Of a stretch of 64,000 nt of DNA, positions 45,347 through 55,763 are shown one piece after another (position 1 is the stretch's first letter; each line of letters opens with the position of its first letter). The position numbers were made by a program, and so were the translations under genes. The DNA is taken from contig NZ_CP012150.1 of NCBI RefSeq assembly GCF_001187505.1, positions 1,426,001 to 1,490,000 on the forward strand. The letters run 5' to 3'. The notes under the pieces were generated by a model, which saw only the letters and a list, made by a program, of their open reading frames with translations, was not told the DNA's origin and made no database searches. The stretch comes from Mycolicibacterium goodii (GTDB taxonomy: Bacteria; Actinomycetota; Actinomycetes; Mycobacteriales; Mycobacteriaceae).

Positions 45347-47195
45347 TCTTGGCGTCCTTGTTCACCGGCGTCCCCGCGGCCGGGCTCTGCGTCACCACGG
45401 CGTTGGTGCGCTGACCGCTGTCGCGGATGTCGGGCCCCTTGTCGAGCACACCGGTCCAGCCCAGCGCGGTCAGGCGCGGGTAGGCGTCCGACCAGAACTG
45501 GCCCACCAGGTCCGGCATCACGAACTGGTTGCCCTTCGACACCCGGATCTGGATCGCGGTGTCCTTGGGCACCGACTGGCCCTCGGCCGGTTCGGTCCCG
45601 ACCACCTGACCCGCCGATGCGGGGTTGTCGACCTCGACGACGACGGTGTTCGTGAAACCGCCCGCGGTGAGAATCGCCTTGCAGCTCTCGGCGTTCTGAC
45701 CGGCGCAGCTGAGCACCGGCGCGTCCTCCGGGCCCGAACCCACCACGATGGTGATCTCATTGGTGATCGCCGTGAGTTGGTTGGCCGGCGGATTGGTCGC
45801 GAGCACCCGGCCCTTCTGTTCGGGCGTCGACGGGCTCGGCGACTCCTTGAACTTCTCGAACCCGGCGTCTTTGAGCTTCTGCCGCGCCTGGACGGGCGAC
45901 AGGTCTCTCACATCCGGCACCTGGGCCTGCTCCGGACCGGCGGAGACGTTGATGGTGATCTCGTCGCCGGCGGCCACTTCGCTGTTGGCCGCCGGGTCGG
46001 TGCTGATCACGCGCCCGGGCAGCACGGTGTTGTCGGTCTGCCGGTTGATGACGGTCTTGAAGCCACGGTTCTGCAGGGCGGCGACCGCCTCGTCGAACTG
46101 CTGACCGCTCACGTCGGGCACCTGCACGTCGCGTGGTCGGTCGCCGACCATGTTGATCGCCACCGTCACCACCACGGTCAGCACCGCGAGCACCGCCACC
46201 GCGATGAGCCAGCGGGCCACCGAGTTGCCACGGTCACGCGAATACCCTGCGGGCCGCGGGACCGGCATGCCCTGGGTCGGGGCCCCGCGGTCCATCGGCG
46301 CGGCGAGCATCGACGAACGCTCGGCGTCGGTGAGCACCTTGGGGGCGTCGGGCGCCTGGCCGCTGTGCACCCGGACCAGGTCCGCCCGCATCTCGGCGGC
46401 CGTCTGATAACGGTTGTCGGGGTTCTTGGCCAGCGCCTTGAGCACCACCGCGTCCAGTTCGGGGGTGACATCGGAGTGCCGCCGCGACGGCGGAACCGGA
46501 TCCTCCCGCACATGCTGGTAGGCCACCGCGACGGGCGAATCCCCGATGAACGGCGGCTCACCGGTGAGGATCTCGTAGAGCACACAACCCAGCGAATACA
46601 CGTCCGACCGCGCGTCGACGGTCTCGCCGCGCGCCTGCTCGGGCGACAGATACTGCGCCGTGCCGATCACCGCGGCGGTCTGCGTGACGCTGTTGCCGGT
46701 GTCGGCCAGCGCCCTGGCGATGCCGAAGTCCATCACCTTCACAGCGTTGTTCTTGCTGATCATGATGTTGGCCGGCTTCACATCGCGGTGGATGATGCCG
46801 TGCTGATGGCTGAAGTTCAGCGCCTGGCAGGCGTCGGCGATGATCTCGATGGCGCGCCGCGGCGGGATCGGCCCGTCGGTGTGGACGATGTCGCGCAGCG
46901 TCACACCGTCGACGTACTCCATGACGATGTACGGCAGCGGACCGTTGGGCGTCTCGGCCTCACCGGTGTCGTACACCGCGACGATCGCGGGGTGGTTCAG
47001 CGCGGCCGCGTTCTGCGCCTCGCGTCGGAAGCGCAGGTAGAAGCTCGGATCGCGGGCAAGGTCGGCGCGCAACACCTTCACCGCGACGTCGCGGTGAAGG
47101 CGCAGATCGCGCGCCAGATGGACTTCGGACATGCCGCCGAAGCCGAGAATCTCACCGAGTTCGTATCGGTCGGACAGGTGCTGAGGCGTGGTCAT
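45324..47195 (-). CDS. pknB: Ser/Thr protein kinase PknB
   Basis: 623 residues. The kinase domain (about 11-275) has the G-loop LGFGGMSEV, Lys40, [13 protein letters not shown] and an activation loop carrying the TQT threonines that are autophosphorylated. A proline-rich juxtamembrane stretch leads to one membrane helix (about 330-352). Four extracellular PASTA repeats of 65-70 residues then bind muropeptides or lipid II. PknB is the essential regulator of mycobacterial growth and wall synthesis. It is the last gene of the fhaA-to-pknB operon and overlaps pknA by ATGA. Confidence 0.97.
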   Translation of the reverse strand: MTTPQHLSDRYELGEILGFGGMSEVHLARDLRLHRDVAVKVLRADLARDPSFYLRFRREAQNAAALNHPAIVAVYDTGEAETPNGPLPYIVMEYVDGVTLRDIVHTDGPIPPRRAIEIIADACQALNFSHQHGIIHRDVKPANIMISKNNAVKVMDFGIARALADTGNSVTQTAAVIGTAQYLSPEQARGETVDARSDVYSLGCVLYEILTGEPPFIGDSPVAVAYQHVREDPVPPSRRHSDVTPELDAVVLKALAKNPDNRYQTAAEMRADLVRVHSGQAPDAPKVLTDAERSSMLAAPMDRGAPTQGMPVPRPAGYSRDRGNSVARWLIAVAVLAVLTVVVTVAINMVGDRPRDVQVPDVSGQQFDEAVAALQNRGFKTVINRQTDNTVLPGRVISTDPAANSEVAAGDEITINVSAGPEQAQVPDVRDLSPVQARQKLKDAGFEKFKESPSPSTPEQKGRVLATNPPANQLTAITNEITIVVGSGPEDAPVLSCAGQNAESCKAILTAGGFTNTVVVEVDNPASAGQVVGTEPAEGQSVPKDTAIQIRVSKGNQFVMPDLVGQFWSDAYPRLTALGWTGVLDKGPDIRDSGQRTNAVVTQSPAAGTPVNKDAKITLSFAA

Positions 47196-48451
47196 CGCAG
47201 TATCTGTTCGGATGGCGGCGGCTCGGGCTGAGCCGCGCGCAACATGATCGTCAGGTCGGGCATCGCCGCCGGGGTCTCCTCATAGGGTGTCGTCTCGGTG
47301 ACGGTATCGGTGACCGTCGGCGGTGGCGACTGCTCGCGGTCCTTGCGGTCCTGCGCGTTGAGCACGATCAGGATGGCGATCACGATCGCCAACGCGCCGA
47401 GGACGCCAGCCGCCCACAATAGCGCCCGCTGCCCCGAGGAGAACGTGCGTCGGGGTGGTGGTGGCCGATGCGCGGCGGTCGCGGTGGGCCGGGCGCGTGC
47501 GGCGGTGATGGGCGCCCGGCCGGTCATGTCGGCAGCGGCGCGGGCCTGCGCGGCCGACGGCACCGCGGCCGGCGCGGCCCGCCCCAGCGTCGGTGCCTGG
47601 TTGGGTCGAGGGGGTCGGCGGCCGGCCCGCACCGCGGCGACCGCGTCGGCGAACGGACCGCCCGACTTGTAGCGCATGCCCGGGTTCTTCACCAGGGTGA
47701 TCTCGATCAGCTCGCGCACGTTCGGCGGCAGATCGGCAGGCAGCGGCGGCGGCGTTTCCTTGATGTGCTTCATCGCCACCGTCAGCGCACCGTCACCGGT
47801 GAACGGGCGCTTACCCGAAACCGATTCATAGCCAACAACACCCAGCGAATACACATCGCTCGCCGCGGTCGCGTCATGGCCGAGCGCCTGCTCGGGCGCG
47901 ATGTACTGCGCGGTGCCCATCACCATGCCGGTCTGGGTGACCGGCGCGGCGTCGACGGCCTTGGCGATGCCGAAGTCGGTGAGCTTCACCTGCCCGGTCG
48001 GCGTGATGAGGATGTTGCCCGGCTTGACGTCGCGGTGCACCAGACCGGCGGTGTGCGCGACCTGCAGCGCCCGACCGGTCTGCTCCAGCATGTCCAGCGC
48101 GTGCCGCAGCGACAGCCGACCCGTGCGCTTGAGCACCGAGTTCAACGGTTCACCGTTGATGAGCTCCATCACCAGGTACGCGGTGCGGCCTTCGCCGTCG
48201 AGTTCGGTCTCGCCGTAGTCGTACACGCTCGCGATGCCCGGATGGTTGAGCATCGCGACGGTGCGGGCCTCGGCGCGGAAGCGTTCGACGAACTCGGCGT
48301 CGGTGGAGAACTCCGCCTTGAGCACCTTGACGGCGACCCTGCGGCCCAGCCGCGAGTCCACGGCCTCCCACACCTGGCCCATACCGCCCGTGGCGATCAG
48401 CCGCTGCAGCCGGTAGCGACCGGACAGCGTGACTCCAACCCGCGGACTCAT
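47192..48451 (-). CDS. pknA: Ser/Thr protein kinase PknA
   Basis: 419 residues from ATG 48451 ([13 protein letters not shown]). A reading from further upstream is discarded because it runs into the pbpA 3' end without kinase homology. The kinase domain has [10 protein letters not shown], Lys42, HRDVKPGN and [10 protein letters not shown] linker rich in Ala, Arg and Pro follows, then one membrane helix (about 345-366) and a short extracellular tail of about 50 residues. There are no PASTA repeats, unlike PknB. It phosphorylates division proteins such as Wag31 and FtsZ. It follows pbpA after 46 bases and overlaps pknB by four. Confidence 0.96.
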   Translation of the reverse strand: MSPRVGVTLSGRYRLQRLIATGGMGQVWEAVDSRLGRRVAVKVLKAEFSTDAEFVERFRAEARTVAMLNHPGIASVYDYGETELDGEGRTAYLVMELINGEPLNSVLKRTGRLSLRHALDMLEQTGRALQVAHTAGLVHRDVKPGNILITPTGQVKLTDFGIAKAVDAAPVTQTGMVMGTAQYIAPEQALGHDATAASDVYSLGVVGYESVSGKRPFTGDGALTVAMKHIKETPPPLPADLPPNVRELIEITLVKNPGMRYKSGGPFADAVAAVRAGRRPPRPNQAPTLGRAAPAAVPSAAQARAAADMTGRAPITAARARPTATAAHRPPPPRRTFSSGQRALLWAAGVLGALAIVIAILIVLNAQDRKDREQSPPPTVTDTVTETTPYEETPAAMPDLTIMLRAAQPEPPPSEQILR

Positions 48452-48497
48452 GCGTCGCCCTCGCAAGCCGGACCCAAGCGCGATCCTCGCTGGGTGC

Positions 48498-49973
48498 TCA
48501 TGAACCCTCCCGCAGCGCCGCCGCGATCGTGGCGCGTCCGATCGGGGCGGCGAGTGCGCCGCCGGTGGCCGACAACCGGTCCCCGCCGTCCTCGACCAGC
48601 ACTGCGACCGCGACCTTGGGGTCCTGAGCTGGTGCAAAGGCGATGTACCAGGCATGCGGCGGTGTGTTACGGGGGTCGGTCCCGTGCTCTGCCGTACCGG
48701 TCTTCGAAGCGATCTGCACGCCGGCGATGGCTCCCTTCTGCTGAGTCACCTGCTCGGCGGCGACCATCAAATCCGTAAGTGTAGCCGCGACCTGGGGTGA
48801 CACCGCTCGGCGCTCTTGCTCCGGCGTGGTGGTGCTGATGGTGGCCAGGTCGGGCCCCTTGAGGCTCTCGACGAGGTAGGGGCGCATGGCTATGCCGTCG
48901 TTGGCGATTGTCGCGGCCACCTGTGCGTTTTGCAACGGGGTGAGCGCGACGTCGCGCTGACCGATGCTCGACATGCCCAGCGCGGCGGCGTCGACGATGG
49001 GTCCGGTGGTGGACTTCGCGACCTGCAGCGGGATGGCGGGCGGCGGCGCGTCGATCCCGAACGCCTGGGCCATCGCCTTGAGCTTGTCGGTGCCGGTGCT
49101 CAGACCGAGTTCGACGAACGCCGTGTTGCACGACTTCGCGAACGCCTCCTGCAGCGACACCGTCGGCCCGGGTCCGCACGGCGCCCCGCCGAAGTTCTCC
49201 AGCGTCGCGGTGCTGTCGGGCAGCGGGGTGCGCGGGGCCGACGTGAGCTGCGTCTGCGGGCGCGCCCCGGCCTGGAGTGCCGCGGCCGTTGTGATCACCT
49301 TGAATGTCGAACCCGGGGGATAGGTTTCCGAGATCGCGCGGTTGAGCAGCGGCGACTGCGGATCGTCGCGCAGCTTCTCCCAGGCCGCGGTCTGGGCCGT
49401 GAGGTCGTGGGTGGCCAGCAGGTTCGGGTCGTACGACGGGGCCGAGACCATCGCCAGGATCTTGCCGGTCTTCGGCTCCAGCGCCACCACCGAACCGCGG
49501 CACGGCCCGTCGCAGCCGTTCTGCATCGCCTCCCACGCGGCCTGCTGCACCTGCGGCTTGATGGTGGTGTCGACGTTTCCGCCGCGCGGATCGCGGCCGG
49601 TGAAGAAGTCGGCGAGGCGGCGGCCGAAGAGACGCTCGTCGGAACCGTTGAGGATGGTGTCCTCGGCGCGTTCCAGGCCCGTGCTGGAGTAGCCCAGCGA
49701 ATAAAACCCGGTCACCGGCGCGTAGGCCTGCGGGTCCGGGTACACCCGCAGATAGCGGAACCGGCCGTCGGTGGACACCGAGTACGCCAGCAGCTGACCG
49801 CCCGCGGTGATCTGGCCGCGCTGGCGCGAGTACTCGTCGAGCAGCACACGCTGGTTGCGCGGATCGGCGCGCAGGCCGTCGGCGGCGAAGACCTGGGTCA
49901 CGGTGGCGTTGGCCAACAGCAGCACGATCAACACCATGATCGCGACGGCCACCCGGCGCAGTGAGGTGTTCAT
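48498..49973 (-). CDS. pbpA: penicillin-binding protein PbpA (transpeptidase)
   Basis: 491 residues, identical in length to M. tuberculosis PbpA. A signal anchor at about 7-28 precedes a dimerisation region and the class B transpeptidase domain with Ser222 in STFK, the SCN motif (KSCNTAF) and the KTG motif (SKTGTAEHG). It cross-links peptidoglycan during elongation and septation and is phosphorylated by PknB in other mycobacteria. ATG 49973 overlaps the rodA stop (ATGA), so it is coupled to its glycosyltransferase partner. A start 52 codons earlier would lie within rodA and is not used. Confidence 0.96.
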   Translation of the reverse strand: MNTSLRRVAVAIMVLIVLLLANATVTQVFAADGLRADPRNQRVLLDEYSRQRGQITAGGQLLAYSVSTDGRFRYLRVYPDPQAYAPVTGFYSLGYSSTGLERAEDTILNGSDERLFGRRLADFFTGRDPRGGNVDTTIKPQVQQAAWEAMQNGCDGPCRGSVVALEPKTGKILAMVSAPSYDPNLLATHDLTAQTAAWEKLRDDPQSPLLNRAISETYPPGSTFKVITTAAALQAGARPQTQLTSAPRTPLPDSTATLENFGGAPCGPGPTVSLQEAFAKSCNTAFVELGLSTGTDKLKAMAQAFGIDAPPPAIPLQVAKSTTGPIVDAAALGMSSIGQRDVALTPLQNAQVAATIANDGIAMRPYLVESLKGPDLATISTTTPEQERRAVSPQVAATLTDLMVAAEQVTQQKGAIAGVQIASKTGTAEHGTDPRNTPPHAWYIAFAPAQDPKVAVAVLVEDGGDRLSATGGALAAPIGRATIAAALREGS

Positions 49974-51385
49974 ACCTTCTCGATCACCTCGGTGCTGGCC
50001 GCGGCGATCGGTGTCGCATTCGGCGGCCGGGACGTGGTGATCGGCCTGCGAGCCGCGTGCGAGATCACGACGAGGATCGCCAGCAGCACGTAGTTGGCCA
50101 GCAGCGACGATCCGCCGTAGGACATCCACGGGGTGGTCAGGCCGGTCAGCGGGATCAGCCGGGTGACACCGCCGACGACGATGAACAACTGGATCGCCAG
50201 CGTCGACGCCAGACCCGCGGCCAGCAGTTTGCCGAAGCTGTCGCGCACCGCGATCGCGGTGCGCAGCCCGCGGATGATGACGATCGTGTACAGCATGAGA
50301 ATGCCTGCGAGACCGACCAATCCGAGTTCCTCACCGATCGCGGCGGTGATGAAGTCGGTGGCCGCGGCGGGGACGGTGCCGGGCTGACCGTTGCCCAGGC
50401 CGGTGCCGAAGATGCCCCCGGTGGCGAAGCTGAACAGCGACTGCACCATCTGGAAGCCCGCGCCCTCCGGATCGGCGAACGGGTCGAGCCACGTCTGCAC
50501 GCGCACCTGCACATGGCCGAAGATGTTGTACGCCACCACACTTCCCGCCGCGAACAGCGCAAGGCCGATGACCACCCAGCTGAGCCGCTCGGTGGCGACG
50601 TAGAGCAGCACCAGGAACGACGCGTACAGCAGAAGCGAGGTGCCCAGGTCTTTTTCGAAGATCATGATGCCCACCGACGCGGCCCAGGCCACCAGCAGCG
50701 GTGCGAGGTCACGGGGGCGGGGCAGGTCGACGCCGAGGACGTGTTTGCCGGCACTGGTGAACAGGCTCCGCTTGGACACCAGCACCGCGGAGAAGAAGAT
50801 CAGCAGCAGGATCTTGGAGAACTCGGCCGGCTGAATCGAGAAGCCGGGGAACTGGACCCAGATCTTGGCGCCGTACTGCTCGGAGTACCTGGCCGGCAGC
50901 ACCGCCGGAATGGCAAGCAGCACAAGGCCGGTCAGGCCGCACACGTAGCCGTAGCGGGAAAGCATGCGGTGGTCCTTGAGGAACACCACCACGAGTGCGA
51001 ACGCCAGCACACCGACCAGCGTCCACAGCATCTGCTGGTTCGCGGTGCCGCCGAGGCCGTCGGCGGTGAGCTCACCCTCGGCCAGATCCAGGCGATGGAT
51101 CATCACCAGACCGATGCCGTTGAGCAGGGCCACGACCGGGAGCAGCAGGGGATCCGCGTACGGCGCGAACCGGCGGACCGCCAGGTGCGCGGCGCCGAAC
51201 AGGGCCAGGTAGCCGACCATGTAGCGGGCCAGGTCCCAGGTAACGCCCTGCTCCTGGTTGGCCTCCACGATCAGCAGGGCCACGGTGGTGATCAGCGCCG
51301 CGAACCCCAGCAGCAGCAGTTCCGAGTTGCGCCGGTTCGGGAGCGGCGGCGTGACGGTAACCGGCGACTGGGGTTGCGTCGTCAT
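49970..51385 (-). CDS. rodA: RodA, SEDS-family peptidoglycan glycosyltransferase
   Basis: 471 residues with about twelve membrane helices and the SEDS motifs, including the large loop with FPDPEGAGFQMVQSLF and GTGLGNGQPG and the C-terminal PLTGLTTPWMSYGGSSLLANY. It polymerises lipid II into glycan together with its cognate class B PBP, here PbpA, which overlaps it. A hydrophilic tail of about 30 residues may be a phosphorylation target. It overlaps pstP by ATGA. Confidence 0.96.
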   Translation of the reverse strand: MTTQPQSPVTVTPPLPNRRNSELLLLGFAALITTVALLIVEANQEQGVTWDLARYMVGYLALFGAAHLAVRRFAPYADPLLLPVVALLNGIGLVMIHRLDLAEGELTADGLGGTANQQMLWTLVGVLAFALVVVFLKDHRMLSRYGYVCGLTGLVLLAIPAVLPARYSEQYGAKIWVQFPGFSIQPAEFSKILLLIFFSAVLVSKRSLFTSAGKHVLGVDLPRPRDLAPLLVAWAASVGIMIFEKDLGTSLLLYASFLVLLYVATERLSWVVIGLALFAAGSVVAYNIFGHVQVRVQTWLDPFADPEGAGFQMVQSLFSFATGGIFGTGLGNGQPGTVPAAATDFITAAIGEELGLVGLAGILMLYTIVIIRGLRTAIAVRDSFGKLLAAGLASTLAIQLFIVVGGVTRLIPLTGLTTPWMSYGGSSLLANYVLLAILVVISHAARRPITTSRPPNATPIAAASTEVIEKV

Positions 51386-52917
51386 GACACCGCCCGGCAG
51401 TTCGTCCCCGGTTGCGGCGGCGGGGGAGGCAGTGCGGTCACGGTGGGCGACGGGGTCGGGGACGGCGAGGCCGGCGGCGGCGGATTCGGCGACCCGGGCA
51501 CCCCGGACGGGGCGGGCGTGGCCGTCGTGCTCGGGCTCGGCGGGGCCGGGGACTCGCCCGCGCCGCGTCCGCTGGCGCCGGGCGCCGGTGACGGTGACGG
51601 TGAGCCCGGCGGGGGAGGAGGCGTCGTGGTGGTCGTCCTCGGCCGCGGCGGTGCGCAGACGGGCAGCAGCGAGCTGCGGGCGAGTTCGCCGATCTGGGCG
51701 AACGCCTCATCCAGGGTGCCGCCGGGCAGGCCCGCGACCACCTGGGCGCGTTCGGACGGACGCATGTCGTTGACCGCCATGAGCCGGCAGCCGAGGTCAT
51801 CGCGGTTCTCGTCGGCGCTGATCAGGGAAAGTTCGTTGCGGGCGTTGAGGCAGCCGAGGCGGTAGGGCTCCTGCAGCGAGATGCCGAGGAACGAGCCCTG
51901 CACACCGCGCATGATCGACACCGTGCCGTCGTGCTCGGCGACGTAGTAGTTGTTGCGCAGGATCTCGCGGCCGATCGCCAGGCCGGCCACCACGACCAGC
52001 ACCAGCAGCACCGCGGCGATGACGATGCGCCGGCGCGAGCGCGGCTTGCGCGCCGGCTCGGCGGGCTGTGGGATGACGCGTTTGGGTTCGTTGCGGCGCG
52101 GGTTGAACGCCGAGGCACGGCCCGCGGCGGTGTCCGGCGGTGCGGTCTGGTCGTCGTCGCCGGACACCGCGCCGGCGAGGATGGGCTGGGTCTGGCCGTA
52201 GTCGTAGTCCACGACGTCGGCGACGACCACCGTGACGTTGTCGGGCCCACCGCCGCGCAGCGCCAATTCGATGAGGCGGTCGGCGCTTTCGGCGACGTCC
52301 TCGATCTGCAGGGCTTCCTTGATGGTCTCCTGGCTGACGGGATCCGACAGGCCGTCCGAGCACAGCAGGTAGCGGTCCCCGGCCTTGGCCTCGCGCATGA
52401 TCAGCGTCGGCTCGACCTCGTGGCCGGTGAGCGCGCGCATGATCAGCGAGCGCTGCGGATGGCTGTGCGCCTCCTCGGCGGTGATGCGGCCCTCGTCGAC
52501 GAGGGTCTGCACGAACGTGTCGTCCTTGGTGATCTGCGTCAGCTCACCGTCGCGCAGCAGATAACCCCTGGAGTCGCCGATGTGGACCAGGCCGAGTCGG
52601 TTGCCCGCGAACAGGATCGCGGTGAGCGTGGTGCCCATGCCGTCGAGCTCGGGATCGGCCTCGACATGCGCGGCGATCGCGGCGTTGCCCTCGGCAACCG
52701 CCTGGTGCAGCTTGCTCAGCAGGTCGCCACCGGGCTCGTCGTCGTCGAGATGCGCGAGCGCGGCGATCACCAGTTGCGAGGCGACCTCGCCCGCGGCGTG
52801 TCCGCCCATGCCGTCGGCGAGCGCCAACAACCGGGCACCGGCGTACACCGAGTCCTCATTGTTGGCGCGGACCAGGCCGCGGTCGCTGCGGGCCGCGTAG
52901 CGGAGAACGAGGGTCAT
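51382..52917 (-). CDS. pstP: Ser/Thr protein phosphatase PstP
   Basis: 511 residues. The PP2C domain (about 1-240) has the metal-binding residues in ALADGMGGHAAGE (Asp38-Gly39), GDSRGYL and LCSDGLSD, and in the final GPDNVTV. A basic linker leads to one membrane helix (about 301-320). The outer part of about 190 residues ends in a run rich in Pro, Ser, Gly and Thr of about 90 residues. It reverses PknA/PknB phosphorylation and is the only PP2C phosphatase in M. tuberculosis. The operon places it with both kinases and both FHA readers. Confidence 0.96.
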   Translation of the reverse strand: MTLVLRYAARSDRGLVRANNEDSVYAGARLLALADGMGGHAAGEVASQLVIAALAHLDDDEPGGDLLSKLHQAVAEGNAAIAAHVEADPELDGMGTTLTAILFAGNRLGLVHIGDSRGYLLRDGELTQITKDDTFVQTLVDEGRITAEEAHSHPQRSLIMRALTGHEVEPTLIMREAKAGDRYLLCSDGLSDPVSQETIKEALQIEDVAESADRLIELALRGGGPDNVTVVVADVVDYDYGQTQPILAGAVSGDDDQTAPPDTAAGRASAFNPRRNEPKRVIPQPAEPARKPRSRRRIVIAAVLLVLVVVAGLAIGREILRNNYYVAEHDGTVSIMRGVQGSFLGISLQEPYRLGCLNARNELSLISADENRDDLGCRLMAVNDMRPSERAQVVAGLPGGTLDEAFAQIGELARSSLLPVCAPPRPRTTTTTPPPPPGSPSPSPAPGASGRGAGESPAPPSPSTTATPAPSGVPGSPNPPPPASPSPTPSPTVTALPPPPPQPGTNCRAVS

Positions 52918-52939
52918 TCTGCTCCTCGCGTGCGCGGGC

Positions 52940-53407
52940 TCACGGGCGCAGCTCGATTACCGTCTTGCCGATTCGCACCGGCGCGCCAATGGGAACCTTT
53001 ACTGCTGTTGTCACCTTCGCCCTGTCAAGGTAAGTGCCGTTGGTCGATCCTAGGTCCTCGACGTACCACTCAGAGCCTCGTGGCGAGAGTCTGGCGTGGC
53101 GCGTCGACGCATAGTCGTCGGTGAGAACCAGAGTCGAGTCATCCGCCCGGCCGATCAGCACCGGCTGGTTGCCCAGCGTGATGCGGGTGCCGGCCAACGC
53201 GCCCTCGGTGACCACGAGCTGGCGCGCCACATGCCTGCGCTGCCGGTTGGGCAGCAGCGAGCCACGAAGTGCCAGCCCACGTCTCACCATCACCGCGCCC
53301 GTGGGGGCATAGATGTCGGTGCGCAGGATGCGCAGCACCGACCAGATGAACAGCCATAGCAGCAACAGGAAGCCGACGCGCGTCAGCTGCAGCACTAACC
53401 CCTGCAT
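52940..53407 (-). CDS. fhaB: FHA-domain protein FhaB (FipA)
   Basis: 155 residues. One membrane helix (about 10-27) precedes a linker and a C-terminal forkhead-associated domain with IGRADDSTLVL, STRHARLS and EDLGSTNGTYL, which bind phosphothreonine. FhaB/FipA links FtsZ and FtsQ during division under stress in mycobacteria and is a PknA/PknB target. It precedes pstP by 22 bases in the same operon. Confidence 0.95.
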   Translation of the reverse strand: MQGLVLQLTRVGFLLLLWLFIWSVLRILRTDIYAPTGAVMVRRGLALRGSLLPNRQRRHVARQLVVTEGALAGTRITLGNQPVLIGRADDSTLVLTDDYASTRHARLSPRGSEWYVEDLGSTNGTYLDRAKVTTAVKVPIGAPVRIGKTVIELRP

Positions 53408-53542
53408 CTGGCGTCCTTCCCGTGACAGTCCCGTTGGTATCGGTCCGCGGCGACCGTAGGCACCGTCACGATACTTGGACGCCGATGGGCATGCGGGTGA
53501 AGCGGGCTGCTTGTCACCCCGATGTGTCCGGTCTCGCGGCGC

Positions 53543-55009
53543 TCAGTGCACGCGCACGATGATCTCGGAGTGGCCCAGCCGGATCACGTCGCCGTCCGCG
53601 AGCTGCCACTCCTGCACCGGTGCATTGTTGACCGTGGTGCCGTTGGTGGAGTTCAGATCGGAGAGCAACGCAACCTGGCCGTCCCAACGGATCTCCAGGT
53701 GCCGACGCGACACACCGGTGTCGGGCAGCCGGAACTGGGCGTCCTGGCCGCGGCCGATCACATTGGCGCCTTCGCGCAGCTGGTAGGTGCGGCCACTGCC
53801 GTCGTCGAGCTGCAACGTCACCGTCGTGCCGGAGGCCGGGTAGTCGGCGCCGTAGCCGCCGTACCCGCCCTGACCTGCCGGAGCGCCGTAATCGCCGCCG
53901 CCGTACTCGTAGTCACGACCACCGGGCTCGCCGTAGCCGCCGTGCTCGGGGTAACCGCCCTGCGGTTCGGCGTATCCGCGGCCGGGCTGCTGACCGTAGT
54001 CGGGCTGCTGGCCGTAATCGGGACGCCCGTAGGCCTGGCCGCCGTAGCCGCCCTGCTCCGGGTAGCCACCCTGTTCGGGGTAGCCGCCACCCTGGCGCGG
54101 ATCCGGACGGCCGTAGTCGTCGTGCCGTGCCGGGCCCGGCTGCCTGCCGTAGTCGTACTCGGCGCCGCCGTATCCGGGGGGCGGACCGGCGGGCGGGCCT
54201 GCCGGCGGGTAGCCGCCGGGCTGCTGGCCGTATCCGCGGTCGTAACCGCCGCCTTGGGGCGGCGGGCCGTAACCGGCGGGCGGGCGCTGCTCATAGGACT
54301 GCGGCGGGTAGCCGCCCTGGTCGGGGTAGCCACCTTGATCGGGGTAACCACCCTGGTCGGGGTAACCGCCCTGGTCCGGGTAGCCGCCCTGTTCTGGATA
54401 GCCGCCACGCGGCGGGTATCCGCCCTGATCCTGCGGGGGATAACCACCCTGTTCCGGCGGGTACTGCCCGCCACGCTGGTCGTCCTGGCGTCCGTAGCGG
54501 TCGTCGTAATAGTCGTCGCCGGGCCGCGCCGGTCCTTGGCCGCCTCGGTAATTCGGGTTATCGGTCATAGGTGGTTCTCCTGATTCTGCGGTGAACGCAT
54601 GGTCACGTGGAGCTCGCGCGGATTCGCCAGCGGTCGAATCGGGGTTGACCGCGCCACGCGCGCGGAACTGTCCGGTGTGCAAATTCGGTGATTGCTCGAA
54701 TCTGACGACCACTTCACCATACGTTTGCCACCCCTGATCATGGATGTATCCCTTCAGATGCTTGGCGAACGTGGTCGAGGTCAGGCCAGTATCGGCGCTT
54801 ACCTTCTGATAGTCAGTTCCACTGAGGGTAATTACGTAGTCGTTCGGTGCCAAAACTTGGCCGCCGGCCATGGTGCGCGCGCGGGTCTCGGCCTCCCGCC
54901 GCAACGCCACCTCGACCTCCTGCGGCACGATCGAACCGCCGAACACCCGCGCGAACGCGTCTCCAACGGTGGACTCGAGCTTGCGTTCGATGCGGTCTAC
55001 CAGACCCAT
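53543..55009 (-). CDS. fhaA: FHA-domain protein FhaA
   Basis: 488 residues from ATG 55009 (MGLVDRIERKL); an in-frame TTG 18 codons earlier lacks family support. The N-terminal DUF3662 domain (about 1-125) carries the region bound by PknB. A central linker of about 260 residues is extremely rich in Gly, Tyr, Pro, Gln and Asp with GGYPDQ/GGYPEQ repeats. A C-terminal FHA domain has IGRGQDAQFRL, SRRHLEI and LNSTNGT. FhaA binds the phosphorylated pseudokinase MviN/MurJ and restrains wall synthesis. It is the first gene of the seven-gene signalling and division operon. Confidence 0.94.
   Translation of the reverse strand: MGLVDRIERKLESTVGDAFARVFGGSIVPQEVEVALRREAETRARTMAGGQVLAPNDYVITLSGTDYQKVSADTGLTSTTFAKHLKGYIHDQGWQTYGEVVVRFEQSPNLHTGQFRARGAVNPDSTAGESARAPRDHAFTAESGEPPMTDNPNYRGGQGPARPGDDYYDDRYGRQDDQRGGQYPPEQGGYPPQDQGGYPPRGGYPEQGGYPDQGGYPDQGGYPDQGGYPDQGGYPPQSYEQRPPAGYGPPPQGGGYDRGYGQQPGGYPPAGPPAGPPPGYGGAEYDYGRQPGPARHDDYGRPDPRQGGGYPEQGGYPEQGGYGGQAYGRPDYGQQPDYGQQPGRGYAEPQGGYPEHGGYGEPGGRDYEYGGGDYGAPAGQGGYGGYGADYPASGTTVTLQLDDGSGRTYQLREGANVIGRGQDAQFRLPDTGVSRRHLEIRWDGQVALLSDLNSTNGTTVNNAPVQEWQLADGDVIRLGHSEIIVRVH
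54308..54420. repeat. 18-bp tandem repeat encoding GGYPDQ in fhaA
   Basis: Six to seven head-to-tail copies of an 18-base unit (plus strand CCCTGGTCGGGGTAACCG type) encode the repeated GGYPDQ/E hexapeptide. Copies differ mainly at third codon positions. Two or three more decayed units lie near 54040-54090. Confidence 0.8.
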
Positions 55010-55272
55010 GACATCGCCCGCCTTCACTCGTCGTCGTTCGTGGCTCACCACGGCAGCCTCCAACCACCGCGTGTCGCTCTGGCCACACTGCTAACAAGCA
55101 TGGTATCGGCCGGAACTACATGTGCGGGAGCAACAGAACTCTGAGAATCAGATCGCCGCTGGTCAGTGACATGATCTTGATGACCCGAAGGGTTCTCTCG
55201 CGACGTCGACCGCAGCTGAGCGGCCGGTTTGGGAACGGGGCGAGCGCAGTGATACGCTGCCTCGGTCATTCA

Positions 55273-55355
55273 GGGCGAGTGGCGGAATGGCAGACGCGCT
55301 GGCTTCAGGTGCCAGTGTCCTTCGGGACGTGGGGGTTCAAGTCCCCCTTCGCCCA
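55273..55355 (+). tRNA. tRNA-Leu (CAG)
   Basis: An 83-nt class II tRNA. The acceptor GGGCGAG pairs with TTCGCCC, the discriminator is A55355, the anticodon stem CTGGC/GCCAG encloses CAG at 55306-55308, a variable arm follows, and the T-arm is GGGGGTTCAAGTCCCCC. The 3' CCA is not encoded. Confidence 0.96.
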
Positions 55356-55384
55356 CAGCGAGCGGTTCTACGAACCGCGACGAC

Positions 55385-55424
55385 AAAGGTCACGAACCAG
55401 AAATGGTTCGTGGCCTTTCTGTTT
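55385..55424 (+). terminator. Rho-independent-type terminator after tRNA-Leu
   Basis: A stem of about 15 bp, AAAGGTCACGAACCA with TGGTTCGTGGCCTTT (one T-G pair), around a GAAA loop and followed by CTGTTT. It lies 29 bases after the tRNA. Confidence 0.8.
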
Positions 55425-55547
55425 GCGATGAGACGGGTTTCAGGTTCGACTTCAGGAGCTGCGGGGGATTTTGTCGCGTAGATCCCCATAATCGTGGAAG
55501 TTCACTAACCACCATCCGTGGTGGGTCGGGTCCGGGATTAAGGAGTT

Positions 55548-55763
55548 GTGGGCGCGCCGACGAAGCTCATTACCCCGGTCACGCGGCGCAGGATCTTCGA
55601 CACAATCACCTGTCGAAGGTGCGCTGGGAGGGAAGGTTTGGAGCCCGAGTTCTTGGCGCGCATCTACGACTTGGACCCAATGCCAAGCACTGATGCCAGG
55701 TACAAGTCAGCAGTAGGCGACTCCCGGCAGCATCGTGTGAACAACCCTGAAGACTGGACGCCG
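55548..55763 (+). pseudogene. remnant of an AbiJ-type (AbiJ_NTD3) abortive-infection gene
   Basis: The frame from GTG 55548 opens ITPVTRRRIFDTI and later reads EFLARIYDLDPMPSTDARY and QHRVNNPEDW. From memory this matches the AbiJ N-terminal domain 3, which opens defence-type HEPN proteins. Between these blocks the expected W-x-GR segment is present only in another frame (LSKVRWEGRF, about 55606-55635), which implies two compensating frameshifts. The effector half is missing: after about 55763 the sequence belongs to a minus-strand remnant. It is therefore a dead fragment. Confidence 0.5.

Noticed and set aside
54308..54420. CRISPR array
   Set aside because: The regular units are 18-base coding repeats within fhaA with no spacers. 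No other repeat-spacer pattern was seen in the window.
55273..55355. tRNA-Leu as an integration site with a duplicated 3' end
   Set aside because: I looked for a second copy of the T-arm and acceptor end in the following 5 kb and saw none, and there is no integrase gene.
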